A stretch of DNA of 60,972 nucleotides from Acaryochloris sp. CRU_2_0 (lineage in GTDB: Bacteria; Cyanobacteriota; Cyanobacteriia; Thermosynechococcales; Thermosynechococcaceae), in assembly GCA_012034865.1 (NCBI GenBank), contig JAAUOM010000012.1, positions 1 to 60,972 of the forward strand, written 5' to 3'. Under the pieces are notes generated by a model. It had not been told where the DNA came from. It worked only from the letters and a program-made list of their open reading frames with translations, and did not search any database. Within the stretch, counting starts at the first letter, position 1, and each line of letters begins with the position of its first letter. The translations under genes and the position numbers were made by a program. Below are positions 20,918-31,516 of the stretch, piece after piece.

Positions 20918-21730
20918 CTAGTTAAAACCAAAAGCATATTTTCTTGACTCATCTAATATAGCTTTTTCCCCTAAATAATATCCAGGAGGTAGCGAATGTT
21001 CAATAGCGATTGTTTTATCATTATGTAAAACAGTAAAAATAGTTTGATTCTTATAAGTGCTTGTCATTTTTAAAGTTAGAAGTTGATTAAAATAATCTGT
21101 TTTAATTAAGCTATTAACATTAATATGAATATAATTTCCTGACTTAGACTTAGTATTTCCTTTTGCAATAATTTTTCCAGAGCAATCAAGAATATTCCAA
21201 TTATAAATAACTGGATTACTATCAAATGTTAATGTGTCTATAAGGTTGGATGGACAACAAGCAAAAATATCGCAAGATAGGTCTTCTCTGCATATAAGCT
21301 TATGAGCCAAGGTAATCAGATTTCCTTCTATTGGAAATGGCTTGCCTGGAAATGATTCAAATAATATTAGACCTTTCGTAGATTGAAACTCTCTCTTATG
21401 GATGGTTAAAGTACCTTCAGGGAAAGAGATATTATTAGTCTCTAAAGAAATTATTTGACAAGCTCCAGATTTAACAATGCTGCCATTATATAATTCTTGT
21501 GCATTATGCAAGGTTGTCCTAAAAGCATCTCCAGGAAGTAAGTTATGTTGTGAGCAACCTTTTCCATCTAAATCAAAAACTTTAATGCATATTGATTCTA
21601 TATTCTGTATATCTTTCTCCCAATTTATTTTGCTGGTTCTTGAACTTGGTAAGTTATGAAAAATGAACTCAAAAATAAAGTCTTGATTAGATGAGGGTAA
21701 GCAAAAAAAACGTTCGCTATTCACTTTCAA
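20918..21730 (-). CDS. unknown protein in glycan cluster (beta-rich)
   Basis: A 270-residue protein with no motif I can name. It is AT-rich in codon use, rich in beta-prone segments and has several Cys (IFACCPSNL, NILDCSGK). The frame starts at a TTG at 21730 with a GTG at 21724, so the true start is uncertain. It lies between pseI and the other unknown protein and reads in the same direction with short gaps, so it is very likely co-transcribed. A sugar-binding or glycan-attachment role is possible but unsupported. Confidence 0.72.
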   Translation of the reverse strand: MKVNSERFFCLPSSNQDFIFEFIFHNLPSSRTSKINWEKDIQNIESICIKVFDLDGKGCSQHNLLPGDAFRTTLHNAQELYNGSIVKSGACQIISLETNNISFPEGTLTIHKREFQSTKGLILFESFPGKPFPIEGNLITLAHKLICREDLSCDIFACCPSNLIDTLTFDSNPVIYNWNILDCSGKIIAKGNTKSKSGNYIHINVNSLIKTDYFNQLLTLKMTSTYKNQTIFTVLHNDKTIAIEHSLPPGYYLGEKAILDESRKYAFGFN

Positions 21731-21752
21731 GTTTGAACCTATATAAGTTTAC

Positions 21753-22814
21753 CTAGAATAAGTCCCACTGAAGTGGTGTTCCTTTTTTAGTTTCCTGCTT
21801 AATTTGTTTTCCCAGAGCTAGGTTATAGTGCTTGGGTGCAAGCCCTAAACCTGGGCGAACAATCCGAAGATTATCAGACGTAAATATATCACCAACTTGC
21901 ATGTCTTGAGCAATGTAAATTGATCGCCGAAACTTGAGCGATCCTTTTTCTGCCTCAGTGGCTCCATAGGTTATTTTGCCCAAAGCCTGCCATGCTCTTT
22001 CAGACTCAATCACTAATTGCCTCATTTCTTCGGGTTCCATTGAGAAGGCCGAGTCTACGCCGCCATCAGCTCGGTTTAAGGTGAAGTGCTTTTCAATGAC
22101 AGTTGCTCCTAGCGCTACACTGGCTATGGCAGCACCAATGCCCATCGTGTGGTCAGACAAACCGACCTGAACATTAAAGAGATCTCGTAGATGGGGAATT
22201 GTGAGTAAGTTGGTATTTTCTGGGTTGGCTGGATAGGTACTGGTACATTTCAACAAAATTAAATCTTGACAGCCTGCTTCTCTTGCTGTGCGGATAGTTT
22301 CATCCAGCTCTGCGATGGTAGCCATTCCTGTTGAAATAATCATGGGCTTGCCTGTTTGGGCTACTCTATAAATGAGAGGAAGATCAGTATTTTCAAATGA
22401 AGCGATTTTGTAGAGGGGAACTTGTAATGATTCTAAAAAATCTACGGCACTTTCATCAAAAGGAGTGCTGAAACCAATCATACTTAGTTCTTGACAACGA
22501 TCAAAAATGGGCTTATGCCATTCCCAAGGCGTGTAGGCTTCTTGGTAAAGGTTATAGAGAGAATTCCCTGCCCATAAGCTACTGGGGTCTGAGATATGAA
22601 ATTCTCCCTGATTAATATCCAGGGTCATTGTATCGGCAGTATAAGTTTGGATTTTTAAGGCATGGGCACCAGCTTTAGCTGCGGATTCAACGATCTGTAA
22701 GGCACGCTCTAAAGATTGGTTATGATTGCCCGACATCTCAGCAATGATAAAGGGTTGATAGTGGCAACCTATCGATTGATGTAAAATGCGCATGTCTTGA
22801 ACCTGTACTGTCAC
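21753..22814 (-). CDS. pseI: pseudaminic acid synthase
   Basis: A 353-residue NeuB-family enzyme that condenses phosphoenolpyruvate with the 6-deoxy-altrose sugar made by PseG to give pseudaminic acid. Seen: FIIAEMSGNHNQSLERAL, ALKIQTYTADTMT, GFSTPFDESAVDFL, VGLSDHTMGIGAA and VIEKHFTLNR, followed by a C-terminal SAF (antifreeze-like) domain. AEMSGNHN and KIQTYTADTMT are closer to PseI than to sialic acid synthases. The start is a GTG at 22814. An ATG at 22793 is the alternative. Confidence 0.94.
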   Translation of the reverse strand: MTVQVQDMRILHQSIGCHYQPFIIAEMSGNHNQSLERALQIVESAAKAGAHALKIQTYTADTMTLDINQGEFHISDPSSLWAGNSLYNLYQEAYTPWEWHKPIFDRCQELSMIGFSTPFDESAVDFLESLQVPLYKIASFENTDLPLIYRVAQTGKPMIISTGMATIAELDETIRTAREAGCQDLILLKCTSTYPANPENTNLLTIPHLRDLFNVQVGLSDHTMGIGAAIASVALGATVIEKHFTLNRADGGVDSAFSMEPEEMRQLVIESERAWQALGKITYGATEAEKGSLKFRRSIYIAQDMQVGDIFTSDNLRIVRPGLGLAPKHYNLALGKQIKQETKKGTPLQWDLF

Positions 22815-22847
22815 ATTGTCTCTCGCAAACTCACCGATTGAAAATCT

Positions 22848-24338
22848 TTATATTATTCTTAAATAATGAAGTGCTGGATGACCTTTAATAACTTCTTCGG
22901 TCAGTCTTTTAAATTGAGCTTTTTCAAATACTTTGCAGGAAGCTAAATTATGCGGCTTAATCCGAGCATGAATAGCTTGGATGTGGATTTGCCGCAGAAG
23001 TTCTTCAATTCCTAAATTAATTAAGACGGTGCCATACCCCTGTCCGCGATGATTACAGTCTAAACTAATACTAATTTCAGCATGTTCATTATCCCAAGTA
23101 TCAAAACGGACTTGGCCTATAGGCTCATCTTCTTTGTTGATTCCAATAAAAAGGTGATGGCTGGAGTCTTTTAACTGCTTTGAAAACCACAATTTGTGAG
23201 TATCCCAAGGGATTGATTCAGTTGAAAATGAGTAAGCTCTAACTTCTGAATCATTAGCCCATTTCCACAGCAATTCACAATCTTCTGGATGAACTTGTCG
23301 TAACCTTAAGGTTTTGCCTTTCAAAATCATTAGCACTCTGTCAGATCCTTGCCCATCTACGAGGGCTTGTCCAAGCTGGGTCATTCTGGTTTGGATCTGT
23401 TTGGATAGAAGTACTTTAAGGATTTCTCGTGCAATGGTTTCGGCTGTTTGACTTGCAGACCAACCTATTGCCTGAGCTATACCTGCTTGGTCAAGTGTTT
23501 CGGCGATCGCTCGTTGATTTTCAGCTAAAATGATCACTAGAGCTGGTAAGCCCATAAAGGTCAGTTCCCAGCAAGTACTGCCTCCGCCTGCGATCGCAAT
23601 ATCAGCCCAAGCCATAAGTTCTGGCATATTGGTGACATTTCGTTCCAAGCGTATCGAATGCCGAGAATTTTGTACCGCTTCTTTTAATGCTTCAATATGG
23701 GGATTACTAGCCCCCACTACTGCAACAATCTGTAAGTCATCAATTTGAACTTGTTGTAGTGTCTGAATTACCTTGAGTGTCACATTATCGGGATCAGCTC
23801 CACCTAAGGTCACTAAAATCTTTCTAGCAACTTCGGGTGTTTGCCTTTGCCACCCTTGCCAATCCCAAAATTCCCGACGCAACAATGCAAATCGTGGCCC
23901 TAGTAGCAGTTGAGTATAAGGTTCTCGATTGGCATACAAACTGATATTGGCAGAAATATTTTGATTGAGAACAATATCTGCCCAGTAATGTTTAGCGTGT
24001 CCATAGTCATCAAGAACTAAGAGTTGCAAACCATGTTCCTTGAAGATGCATTGATACTCCGCATTAAATTGATAGCCATCTACGACCACCCAGGTTGCTT
24101 CAACTCGCTGAGCCGCCTGAACTGTTTCCCATGCATCTTCCCGACTCCCGGCGATACTCTTCAAGTGCAGAATTTGGATTTTCTCTGAGATCAAGCGGGA
24201 CTTTAACCAAGGGCTTGTCTCTGTCATTAAGATCGCCCGTCCATCGTGTTGCATCCAGGCTTGTGCTAGCGCTAAACAGCGCATTACATGACCTGTCCCA
24301 ATTTGAGCTGAAGCATCTGCCCGAATTAATAAGTGCAT
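22848..24338 (-). CDS. pseG: PseG-PseH fusion: UDP-sugar hydrolase and N-acetyltransferase
   Basis: Two enzymes in one 496-residue chain. Residues 1 to about 335 are PseG, which removes UDP from the 2,4-diacetamido altrose sugar: LIRADASAQIGTGHVMRCLALA, VTLGGADPDNVT and IAGGGSTCWELTFMGLPALV are clear. Residues about 340 to 496 are a GNAT acetyltransferase with LDCNHRGQGYGTVLINLG, matching the PseH step that N-acetylates C4 just before PseG acts. Fusion would pass the intermediate directly. No separate pseH is present, which supports this reading. Confidence 0.92.
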   Translation of the reverse strand: MHLLIRADASAQIGTGHVMRCLALAQAWMQHDGRAILMTETSPWLKSRLISEKIQILHLKSIAGSREDAWETVQAAQRVEATWVVVDGYQFNAEYQCIFKEHGLQLLVLDDYGHAKHYWADIVLNQNISANISLYANREPYTQLLLGPRFALLRREFWDWQGWQRQTPEVARKILVTLGGADPDNVTLKVIQTLQQVQIDDLQIVAVVGASNPHIEALKEAVQNSRHSIRLERNVTNMPELMAWADIAIAGGGSTCWELTFMGLPALVIILAENQRAIAETLDQAGIAQAIGWSASQTAETIAREILKVLLSKQIQTRMTQLGQALVDGQGSDRVLMILKGKTLRLRQVHPEDCELLWKWANDSEVRAYSFSTESIPWDTHKLWFSKQLKDSSHHLFIGINKEDEPIGQVRFDTWDNEHAEISISLDCNHRGQGYGTVLINLGIEELLRQIHIQAIHARIKPHNLASCKVFEKAQFKRLTEEVIKGHPALHYLRII

Positions 24339-24399
24339 CTAGACTCTTGTTCCAAAAAATCCTGTCATTACATTTTGGACAAACTGGTAGACCTAGCCT

Positions 24400-24837
24400 C
24401 TATAGATCTGGCCAAAAGTCCACACTCATTACCTGTTCCCAGGAAAAAGGACAAACTTCAGGAAATTGTTCATCCGGCAAACCCGTTTCAGCGATCGCCA
24501 AATCTCTAGCTTCCTGCCAACTTTCCTCCATTGCCTCATCCAATCGAGATTTTAGACCTGGATTCCGGCGTAGTAGCTTGGTGATCGCCGTCCGTTGAGC
24601 TCGAATTGTCGCCCGCCAACTATTGGTTCGCTGCCAGTACTGAACCTGCCATTTCAGTAAATGGGCAGTCAACTGCATTAGACGAGATTCAAGCTGATCG
24701 TAATGACGATTCTCCAAATCTTCTAGCTCCTCAATCAGATTGGACAAATCTAGCTGGTCAAACTGCCCCTGACGCAGTAAGCCAGATTGTTGACGAACCC
24801 AAGTGTAAAAATCTTGGTCATAAAGCGTATTACTCAT
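24400..24837 (-). CDS. DUF29 family protein
   Basis: A 145-residue cyanobacterial DUF29 protein. Seen: LYDQDFYTWVRQQSGLLRQG, LSNLIEELEDLENRH and LMQLTAHLLKWQVQ, the usual family signature. The function of the family is unknown, and many copies occur per genome. It interrupts the pse operon between pseG-H and hisF and looks like a later insertion. The start ATG has GGAGATGAAAG upstream. Confidence 0.9.
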   Translation of the reverse strand: MSNTLYDQDFYTWVRQQSGLLRQGQFDQLDLSNLIEELEDLENRHYDQLESRLMQLTAHLLKWQVQYWQRTNSWRATIRAQRTAITKLLRRNPGLKSRLDEAMEESWQEARDLAIAETGLPDEQFPEVCPFSWEQVMSVDFWPDL

Positions 24838-25056
24838 CTTTCATCTCCAGTAACCGTGCTTAGAAAATGATGACCTAGCTTCAATATCACAGTCTCAATT
24901 CAATCGCTTAAATCCACTATGACAAACTGGCTCCTTTATCAGAGAGAGTACATCACGTCCCTCTTCACACTGCTTATATGCTTGAAATATGCTGCATGAT
25001 GTTTACTATAGCGGTTCCCAATCGAGTGCAGTACAATTTAATCCACGAAACCCTTG

Positions 25057-25860
25057 CTAATTCAAAATTATCTGTATTCCATCCGAGGGAGAACTGCTAT
25101 ATAGGCTTTGGCGAACAGGAATACCAGCCGCTTTCATAGCAGCTTTTGCCCCAGATGGTGTTTGCTCAGTAAAGTGAAAAATACTAGCTGCTGCGACAGC
25201 AGATGCACCTGCTTGCTTAACGGCATCGATCATATGCTGGTAATTACCAGCTCCTCCAGAAGCAATTACTGGAATTTTAACTGCAGATGTGACTTTCTCA
25301 ATCAGTTCCAAATCGTATCCCTGCATCGTGCCATCGCGGTCTACCGATGTCAAAAGAATCTCACCTGCACCACGATCTGCTAATTCTCTAGCCCAGACCA
25401 CTGGTTCATATTGAGAATTTCGTGTCCCAGAGTGACTTAAACAAGTAAAGCGATCCTCAAATCGATGTACATCGATACTTGCAACAATACATTGAACGCC
25501 AAATTGGTACGCTGCATCATTAACTAAATTAGGATTATCGAAAAGCACCGAATTTAGTGATACCTTATCTGCTCCGGCATGTAGCAAGAACACGATTTGT
25601 TTCAGGTCAGTTATACCGCCACCAACTGTAAGAGGAACAAAACACTCATCTGCAAAATCGTTTAATGAGTCATGGTCTGGGTTATTTCCTTCTCGTGATG
25701 CTATAATATCTACCAATATTAATTCATCCACTTCCCGAGAGTTGTAGACCTTAATTGCTGGAAGCACTGGGCCAACTCTTCGCCAACTGTCAAACCCAAC
25801 TCCTTTAACTAGGCCAAAATCTTTCCAAAGTAATGTAGGAATCACTCGAACTTTTAACAT
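25057..25860 (-). CDS. HisF-like cyclase subunit of sugar amidination trio
   Basis: A 267-residue TIM-barrel protein of the HisF family. The canonical first catalytic Asp of HisF (in PCLDV near residue 11) is replaced: the sequence reads VIPTLLWKD, with Leu at 11. The second Asp (VASIDVHRF) remains. This fits the HisF2/WbuZ branch in glycan loci, which likely serves only to guide ammonia from HisH to a PP-loop amidotransferase and not to make imidazole glycerol phosphate. The start overlaps hisH by seven bases, so the two are coupled. Confidence 0.9.
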   Translation of the reverse strand: MLKVRVIPTLLWKDFGLVKGVGFDSWRRVGPVLPAIKVYNSREVDELILVDIIASREGNNPDHDSLNDFADECFVPLTVGGGITDLKQIVFLLHAGADKVSLNSVLFDNPNLVNDAAYQFGVQCIVASIDVHRFEDRFTCLSHSGTRNSQYEPVVWARELADRGAGEILLTSVDRDGTMQGYDLELIEKVTSAVKIPVIASGGAGNYQHMIDAVKQAGASAVAAASIFHFTEQTPSGAKAAMKAAGIPVRQSLYSSSPSDGIQIILN

Positions 25861-26477
25861 ACTGTGAACTCAATAAAATTCTTTAGGATTTGTCGGCCAG
25901 CTTTTGAACTTTTTTCTGGATGAAATTGTGTGCCGAATATATGATTTTTCCTGACAGCAGCAGTAACAGATATATCATATGCTGAAGTAGCTATTATATT
26001 AGCTGGATCATCGGCTATAAAGGCATAGCTGTGAACAAAATAGAAATCTGTTTGTTGAGGTATTTTCTTAAACAAAGATACATTTTCTTGGTAATTTACA
26101 TCGTTCCAGCCCACATGTGGTAATCGGAAGCAACACCCTAACTGGTCAAGACGAAGAACTTTACCTGGAATAAAATTTAGTCCTTTGTTTAGACCATTTT
26201 CTTCGCTTAAACTTGAGAGCATTTGCATACCAAGACAAATACCAAGAAGTGGTTTACCTTGTTCAATAACTTGTACTTGCAAGGATTCAATCCAACCTTC
26301 GCTGCATAATTTCTTCATGCCCTCTCCAAAAGCTCCCACGCCAGGAAGAATAACTCTGTTGGCATCTAACAATTGCTTTGGGTGTTCAGCAATGATGACA
26401 TCTGCATCAAGATTTTCCAGGGAGCGCCGCACTGAACCCAAATTTCCCATGCCATAGTTAATGATGGCGACTTTCAT
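25854..26477 (-). CDS. HisH-like glutamine amidotransferase of sugar amidination trio
   Basis: A 207-residue class I glutamine amidotransferase. The catalytic Cys is at 81 (LLGICLGMQML) and His/Glu at about 186/188 (TQFHPEKS). GVGAFGEGM is the HisH-type oxyanion loop. It releases ammonia from glutamine. Lying between a PseA-like gene and a HisF with a lost catalytic Asp, it most likely feeds a sugar amidotransferase and not histidine synthesis. Confidence 0.91.
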   Translation of the reverse strand: MKVAIINYGMGNLGSVRRSLENLDADVIIAEHPKQLLDANRVILPGVGAFGEGMKKLCSEGWIESLQVQVIEQGKPLLGICLGMQMLSSLSEENGLNKGLNFIPGKVLRLDQLGCCFRLPHVGWNDVNYQENVSLFKKIPQQTDFYFVHSYAFIADDPANIIATSAYDISVTAAVRKNHIFGTQFHPEKSSKAGRQILKNFIEFTVC

Positions 26478-26519
26478 ACAAACCTACAAACTATAAGCTG
26501 AGTAAATTTACAAGAGCAA

Positions 26520-27668
26520 CTACAAATTATCATTACTCAATTTCTCAAGATTTCCGTTTTTATCTTTAATCAAGATGCCAGACATATCACGCTTAAAAAT
26601 TTTTTTATTCGTAAAACGGTCGCAGATTTTGATAAATTCATCAATAGAAATATCTAGCGGGTCAAGAATATTTTCCAAAGGTTTTCCAAGATAAGTCCAT
26701 GGAAATTTTCCGTCTCTCGTCATGACTATTTCCAAAGCATCTTGACGCGTGATCCGTTCCCGACGGACATGTAGGCATGCAATATCGGTAGCGCGACCAA
26801 ATCCAAACTTTAAAAACTTGAAGTAGTCATGAATTCCAGTTTGATGGTTGTCAAGATTTTCATAATTCACCATAGATCCCTCGACTGCTTGGTCAAGGGT
26901 CGTAAATCCGTTTGCTTGGGCAATTAGTGCATTTGAAAGGCCATCCCAAGGGATATAGTGTCCGAGAAATAAACCAGTAACACCAACCCTTTGTAACTCT
27001 TCATCACTTGGGTATTGGTAAGGTAAAAGATGCTTTGGCGCTATCCCATATGTACTTGACAGATCACTAACACGCAACCCTAGTAAACCACCAAATTCTT
27101 CGAGCCATCGGCGAGTAAGAATATTATTTTCGGCAGCAGCGGCAGGCCCACCATATTCATTTTGGGAATTTTCTCCCCAAATAATTAGAGGTACATTAAA
27201 CTGTACAGCCGCACGGACAGGAATCGTAAATATTCCCACATGCTCCGGCCAAGAAATATCACCCACTTCGGTTAAACCTATACGGTTGAGTCTTGCTCGG
27301 ATCAATGGATTGGGTGAGAATTCCACATAGTCAACTCCAAGATGCTTAATATTCTCAATATTTTTTCTCCCTATTAGGGATAGATCGCAGGTGGTAGATG
27401 TCACACACAAAGGGTTCATGCCAAGCTGCAACATCCTAACCACTTGGTATGTACTGTCTTTTCCTCCACTTACCGGAACAATACAGTCCCAATTACTTTC
27501 ATGGCGTTGATATCGTTCCAAGATTGTTAGTAATTCTTGACGACGCTGATCCCAATCTACCGCTTTTCTATGTTCATAGGCGCGACAGGCATTACATACA
27601 CCCTCTTCATCTAAATGAAGATCTGGTTTTGTATAAGGCATTACACAGCGAGTGCAGTATTTAAGCAT
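26520..27668 (-). CDS. pseA: N-acetyl sugar amidotransferase (PseA/WbpG-like)
   Basis: A 382-residue PP-loop enzyme. It has VSGGKDST at 67-73 for ATP binding and two cysteine pairs near the N terminus (Cys5/Cys8 and Cys25/Cys28) that probably bind zinc. The family (PseA, WbpG, LegG/PtmG) turns an acetamido group of a nonulosonic acid or its precursor into an acetamidino group, using ammonia from HisH/HisF. All three partners are adjacent here. The stop overlaps nothing downstream. The start overlaps the methylase end by eight bases. Confidence 0.92.
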   Translation of the reverse strand: MLKYCTRCVMPYTKPDLHLDEEGVCNACRAYEHRKAVDWDQRRQELLTILERYQRHESNWDCIVPVSGGKDSTYQVVRMLQLGMNPLCVTSTTCDLSLIGRKNIENIKHLGVDYVEFSPNPLIRARLNRIGLTEVGDISWPEHVGIFTIPVRAAVQFNVPLIIWGENSQNEYGGPAAAAENNILTRRWLEEFGGLLGLRVSDLSSTYGIAPKHLLPYQYPSDEELQRVGVTGLFLGHYIPWDGLSNALIAQANGFTTLDQAVEGSMVNYENLDNHQTGIHDYFKFLKFGFGRATDIACLHVRRERITRQDALEIVMTRDGKFPWTYLGKPLENILDPLDISIDEFIKICDRFTNKKIFKRDMSGILIKDKNGNLEKLSNDNL

Positions 27669-28296
27669 TTTTAGCTCTCTTTTTGATTAGAAACCAATTG
27701 ATGTCATCTTGAGGAAATGCTAAATCGCGATGATAAACAAATCCATAATCTATGAGTTCTAAATCTGTAAACATATCTAGCATCTCACCAGAAAAGTCAC
27801 GCTTGAATAAGCGATCACGGTGGCCACGATATGGTATTGAAACTGGAGAAGGGTTATAATATTCACATATAAGAATATTCTGTTTTGCTGCTTCATATAT
27901 TTTTTTATAAGTAGATTCCAATTGATCTGGATTAATATGAATAAGAACACCTTTGACAAGAACGAGATCTGATTGAGTCTCAATGGGATAGTCCAATATT
28001 GAACCATTGAACACTGCAGAATCACCAATAAAGTTGCTCAGTTCTTTTGCTGCATCTTTATTAATTTCTACACCACTCAACTCAATATTGGGATATAGCA
28101 ACTGAATTGCTCGTAAGTTCATTCCAATATTGGCTCCAAACTCAAGACATGATTTTAACGCTCCAGCTTTTGATAAGGTACGACTGAAAAATGATAAATT
28201 GGATGCGAGTAATTCTTTGCTATCATTACGCCTAATATATTCTGTTCCAAAAATTCCTGCCCAAAAATTTTCTTGTTCTGTTAGATATTCAGTCAT
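27661..28296 (-). CDS. pseudaminic acid biosynthesis-associated methylase
   Basis: A methyltransferase of about 211 residues of the type found specifically in pseudaminic acid loci. Seen: TEQENFWAGIFGTEYIRRN, motif I CLEFGANIGMNLRAI, and LVLVKGVLIHINPD. It may methylate the nonulosonic acid, but the position is not established. The ATG at 28296 has GGAGAA eight bases upstream and is clearly better than an earlier non-ATG start at 28326. Confidence 0.9.
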   Translation of the reverse strand: MTEYLTEQENFWAGIFGTEYIRRNDSKELLASNLSFFSRTLSKAGALKSCLEFGANIGMNLRAIQLLYPNIELSGVEINKDAAKELSNFIGDSAVFNGSILDYPIETQSDLVLVKGVLIHINPDQLESTYKKIYEAAKQNILICEYYNPSPVSIPYRGHRDRLFKRDFSGEMLDMFTDLELIDYGFVYHRDLAFPQDDINWFLIKKRAKNA

Positions 28297-28309
28297 TTTA
28301 TTCTCCGTA

Positions 28310-29035
28310 TTATTTCTGATCAACATTTTTGTTGATCAGGATCCATTCAGGGTGTTGAGACAATAACTCTAGACAATCTTCTAATGAGAATTCTGGATTT
28401 TTTGGATATAAAGATTCAATTATTTTTTTTATTAGTTCAAAATCTTCAGGCATATCAACTGTCCATCTATGATTTTTAATTCTCCTATAATAGGTGACTT
28501 TTCCCAGATGATATCTATCTGGTCTTCGATAAATAAAAGGAGTTACGTGTTCTCGATCTGATTGAGCTTTAGCTTGGTGAAATGCTTGATCTAAGGCGCT
28601 AAAAGCAAAAACTTCTGTATCCATACCACGAGGATAAGTTCTTTCTAGACAATTGGAAACATAGTCATATTTTGGATATGCATCTATGTAAAATTGAATA
28701 ACATGATCAATGACTTTTGGATCAATTAGGGGGCAATCTGAAGTCACTCGAACTCCAACGTCAGCTTGATAAGCGATCGCTGCACCATGATAACGGGCTA
28801 AAACATCATCTTCTGAACCGCGATAGTAAGAAATAGAGAGGCGATTGCATAAATCAATGATTGGTTGGTCAGTATCGTTGGTGGTTGTCGCTACAACAAT
28901 TTGATCAACCAACTTAACTCGCCGCAATCGTTCAATTTGATACTCTAGAAGAGTTTTACCTAATACCTGTTTCAGTACTTTTCCGGGTAATCGAGTAGAA
29001 GTCATTCTAGCTTGATTTATAATCACTATCTTCAT
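28310..29035 (-). CDS. SpsF-type cytidylyltransferase (PseF role)
   Basis: A 241-residue nucleotidyltransferase of the SpsF/NeuA-like group. Seen: INQARMTSTRLPGKVLKQV, VATTTNDTD, YRGSEDDVLARY, RVTSDCPLIDP and HRWTVDMPEDFEL. In pseudaminic acid loci such proteins activate the sugar with CTP to CMP-Pse, the step done by PseF. It overlaps pseC by four bases. The assignment of substrate comes from context. Confidence 0.88.
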   Translation of the reverse strand: MKIVIINQARMTSTRLPGKVLKQVLGKTLLEYQIERLRRVKLVDQIVVATTTNDTDQPIIDLCNRLSISYYRGSEDDVLARYHGAAIAYQADVGVRVTSDCPLIDPKVIDHVIQFYIDAYPKYDYVSNCLERTYPRGMDTEVFAFSALDQAFHQAKAQSDREHVTPFIYRRPDRYHLGKVTYYRRIKNHRWTVDMPEDFELIKKIIESLYPKNPEFSLEDCLELLSQHPEWILINKNVDQK

Positions 29036-30197
29036 GAAAAAATCTCATGTAATACTGTAGCGATTCGATCTTGGTCTATTTCTTTTAGACCAAAATAAAT
29101 GGGAATACTGATCGCCTCTTGGTAGTAGTTTTCAGTGTTTGGAAAGTCTCCCCATTGAAAACCGAGGCTTTGATAGTAAGGTTGTGTATGGACAGGAATG
29201 TAGTGCAAGTTTACGCCAATTCCTGTCTGACGTAGTAACTCAAATACTTGACGATGGGTTTTTCTGATTTTATCCAAATTTAAACGAATCACATATAGAT
29301 GCCAACTTGATTTTGCGTCTGGATGTTGCCAAGGTAAAGTGATTGGTAAATCATGTAATAAGCAATCATAACGTTGCGCCAAAAATCGTCGTTGTGCGAC
29401 AAACTCATCCAATCGCTGCATCTGACTTGTGCCCAATGCGGCTTGGATATCAGTCATTCTGTAATTAAAACCTAGTTCTAATTGTTGGTAGTACCAAGAA
29501 CCGTCCGATTCGCCCTGAATCAAGTCTGGGTTTCGGGTAATACCATGTGATCTCAGACGAATTAATCGTTCATAAAAATCTTCCCGATTGGTTAGCACCA
29601 TTCCCCCTTCCCCTGTCGTAATAATTTTGACGGGATGAAAGCTGAAAACAGCCATATCTGAAAAAGAGCAACAGCCAATAGGGCGACCTTGATAGCGTCC
29701 TCCAATGGCATGGGATGCATCCTCAATCACTCGGAATCTATAGAATGCTGATAGTTCAGCTATTTTGTTCATCTCGCAAGACTGACCTGCAAAATGAACA
29801 GGAACGACTACATTCGGCAAACAGCTTTGCTGTGCGGCTACCGCTAATTTTTGCTCCAGAGCAGATGGATTAAGATTGTAGGTCTGCGGATCAATATCGA
29901 CAAAATCAACTGTTGCACCGCAGTAACGTCCACAATTTGCAGAAGCAACAAAGGTATTGGGAGAAGTCCAAAGGCGATCGCCCTCTTTTAGGTCAAGCGC
30001 CAAACAAGCAATATGTAAAGCCGCTGTCGCACTTGAAACTGCAACCGCATAGCGAACACCGCAATAAGCCGCAACTGCAGCCTCAAATCGCTCAATAGCA
30101 GGTCCTTGTGTCAACCAGTCTGAACGTAGGATATCAAGAACCGCATCAATGTCTGCTTGACTGATGTCTTGCCTTCCGTAGGGGATAAACTGACTCA

Positions 30198-30198
<1 letters not shown>
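29032..30198 (-). CDS. pseC: UDP-4-amino-4,6-dideoxy-N-acetyl-L-altrosamine transaminase
   Basis: A 388-residue DegT/DnrJ/EryC1-family aminotransferase. Its PLP Lys is at 191 (FSFHPVKIITTGEGGM), and VSSATAALHIA and VIEDASHAIGG are further PLP contacts. PseC moves an amino group from glutamate onto C4 of the keto sugar made by PseB. It abuts pseB by one shared base, so the two are coupled as in known pse operons. Confidence 0.94.

Positions 30199-31516
<1,318 letters not shown>

Noticed and set aside
25005-25040. Possible insertion-sequence end (ACTATAGCGGTTCCCAATCG)
   Set aside because: No transposase, partner inverted repeat or target duplication was found, so it stays an unproven remnant.
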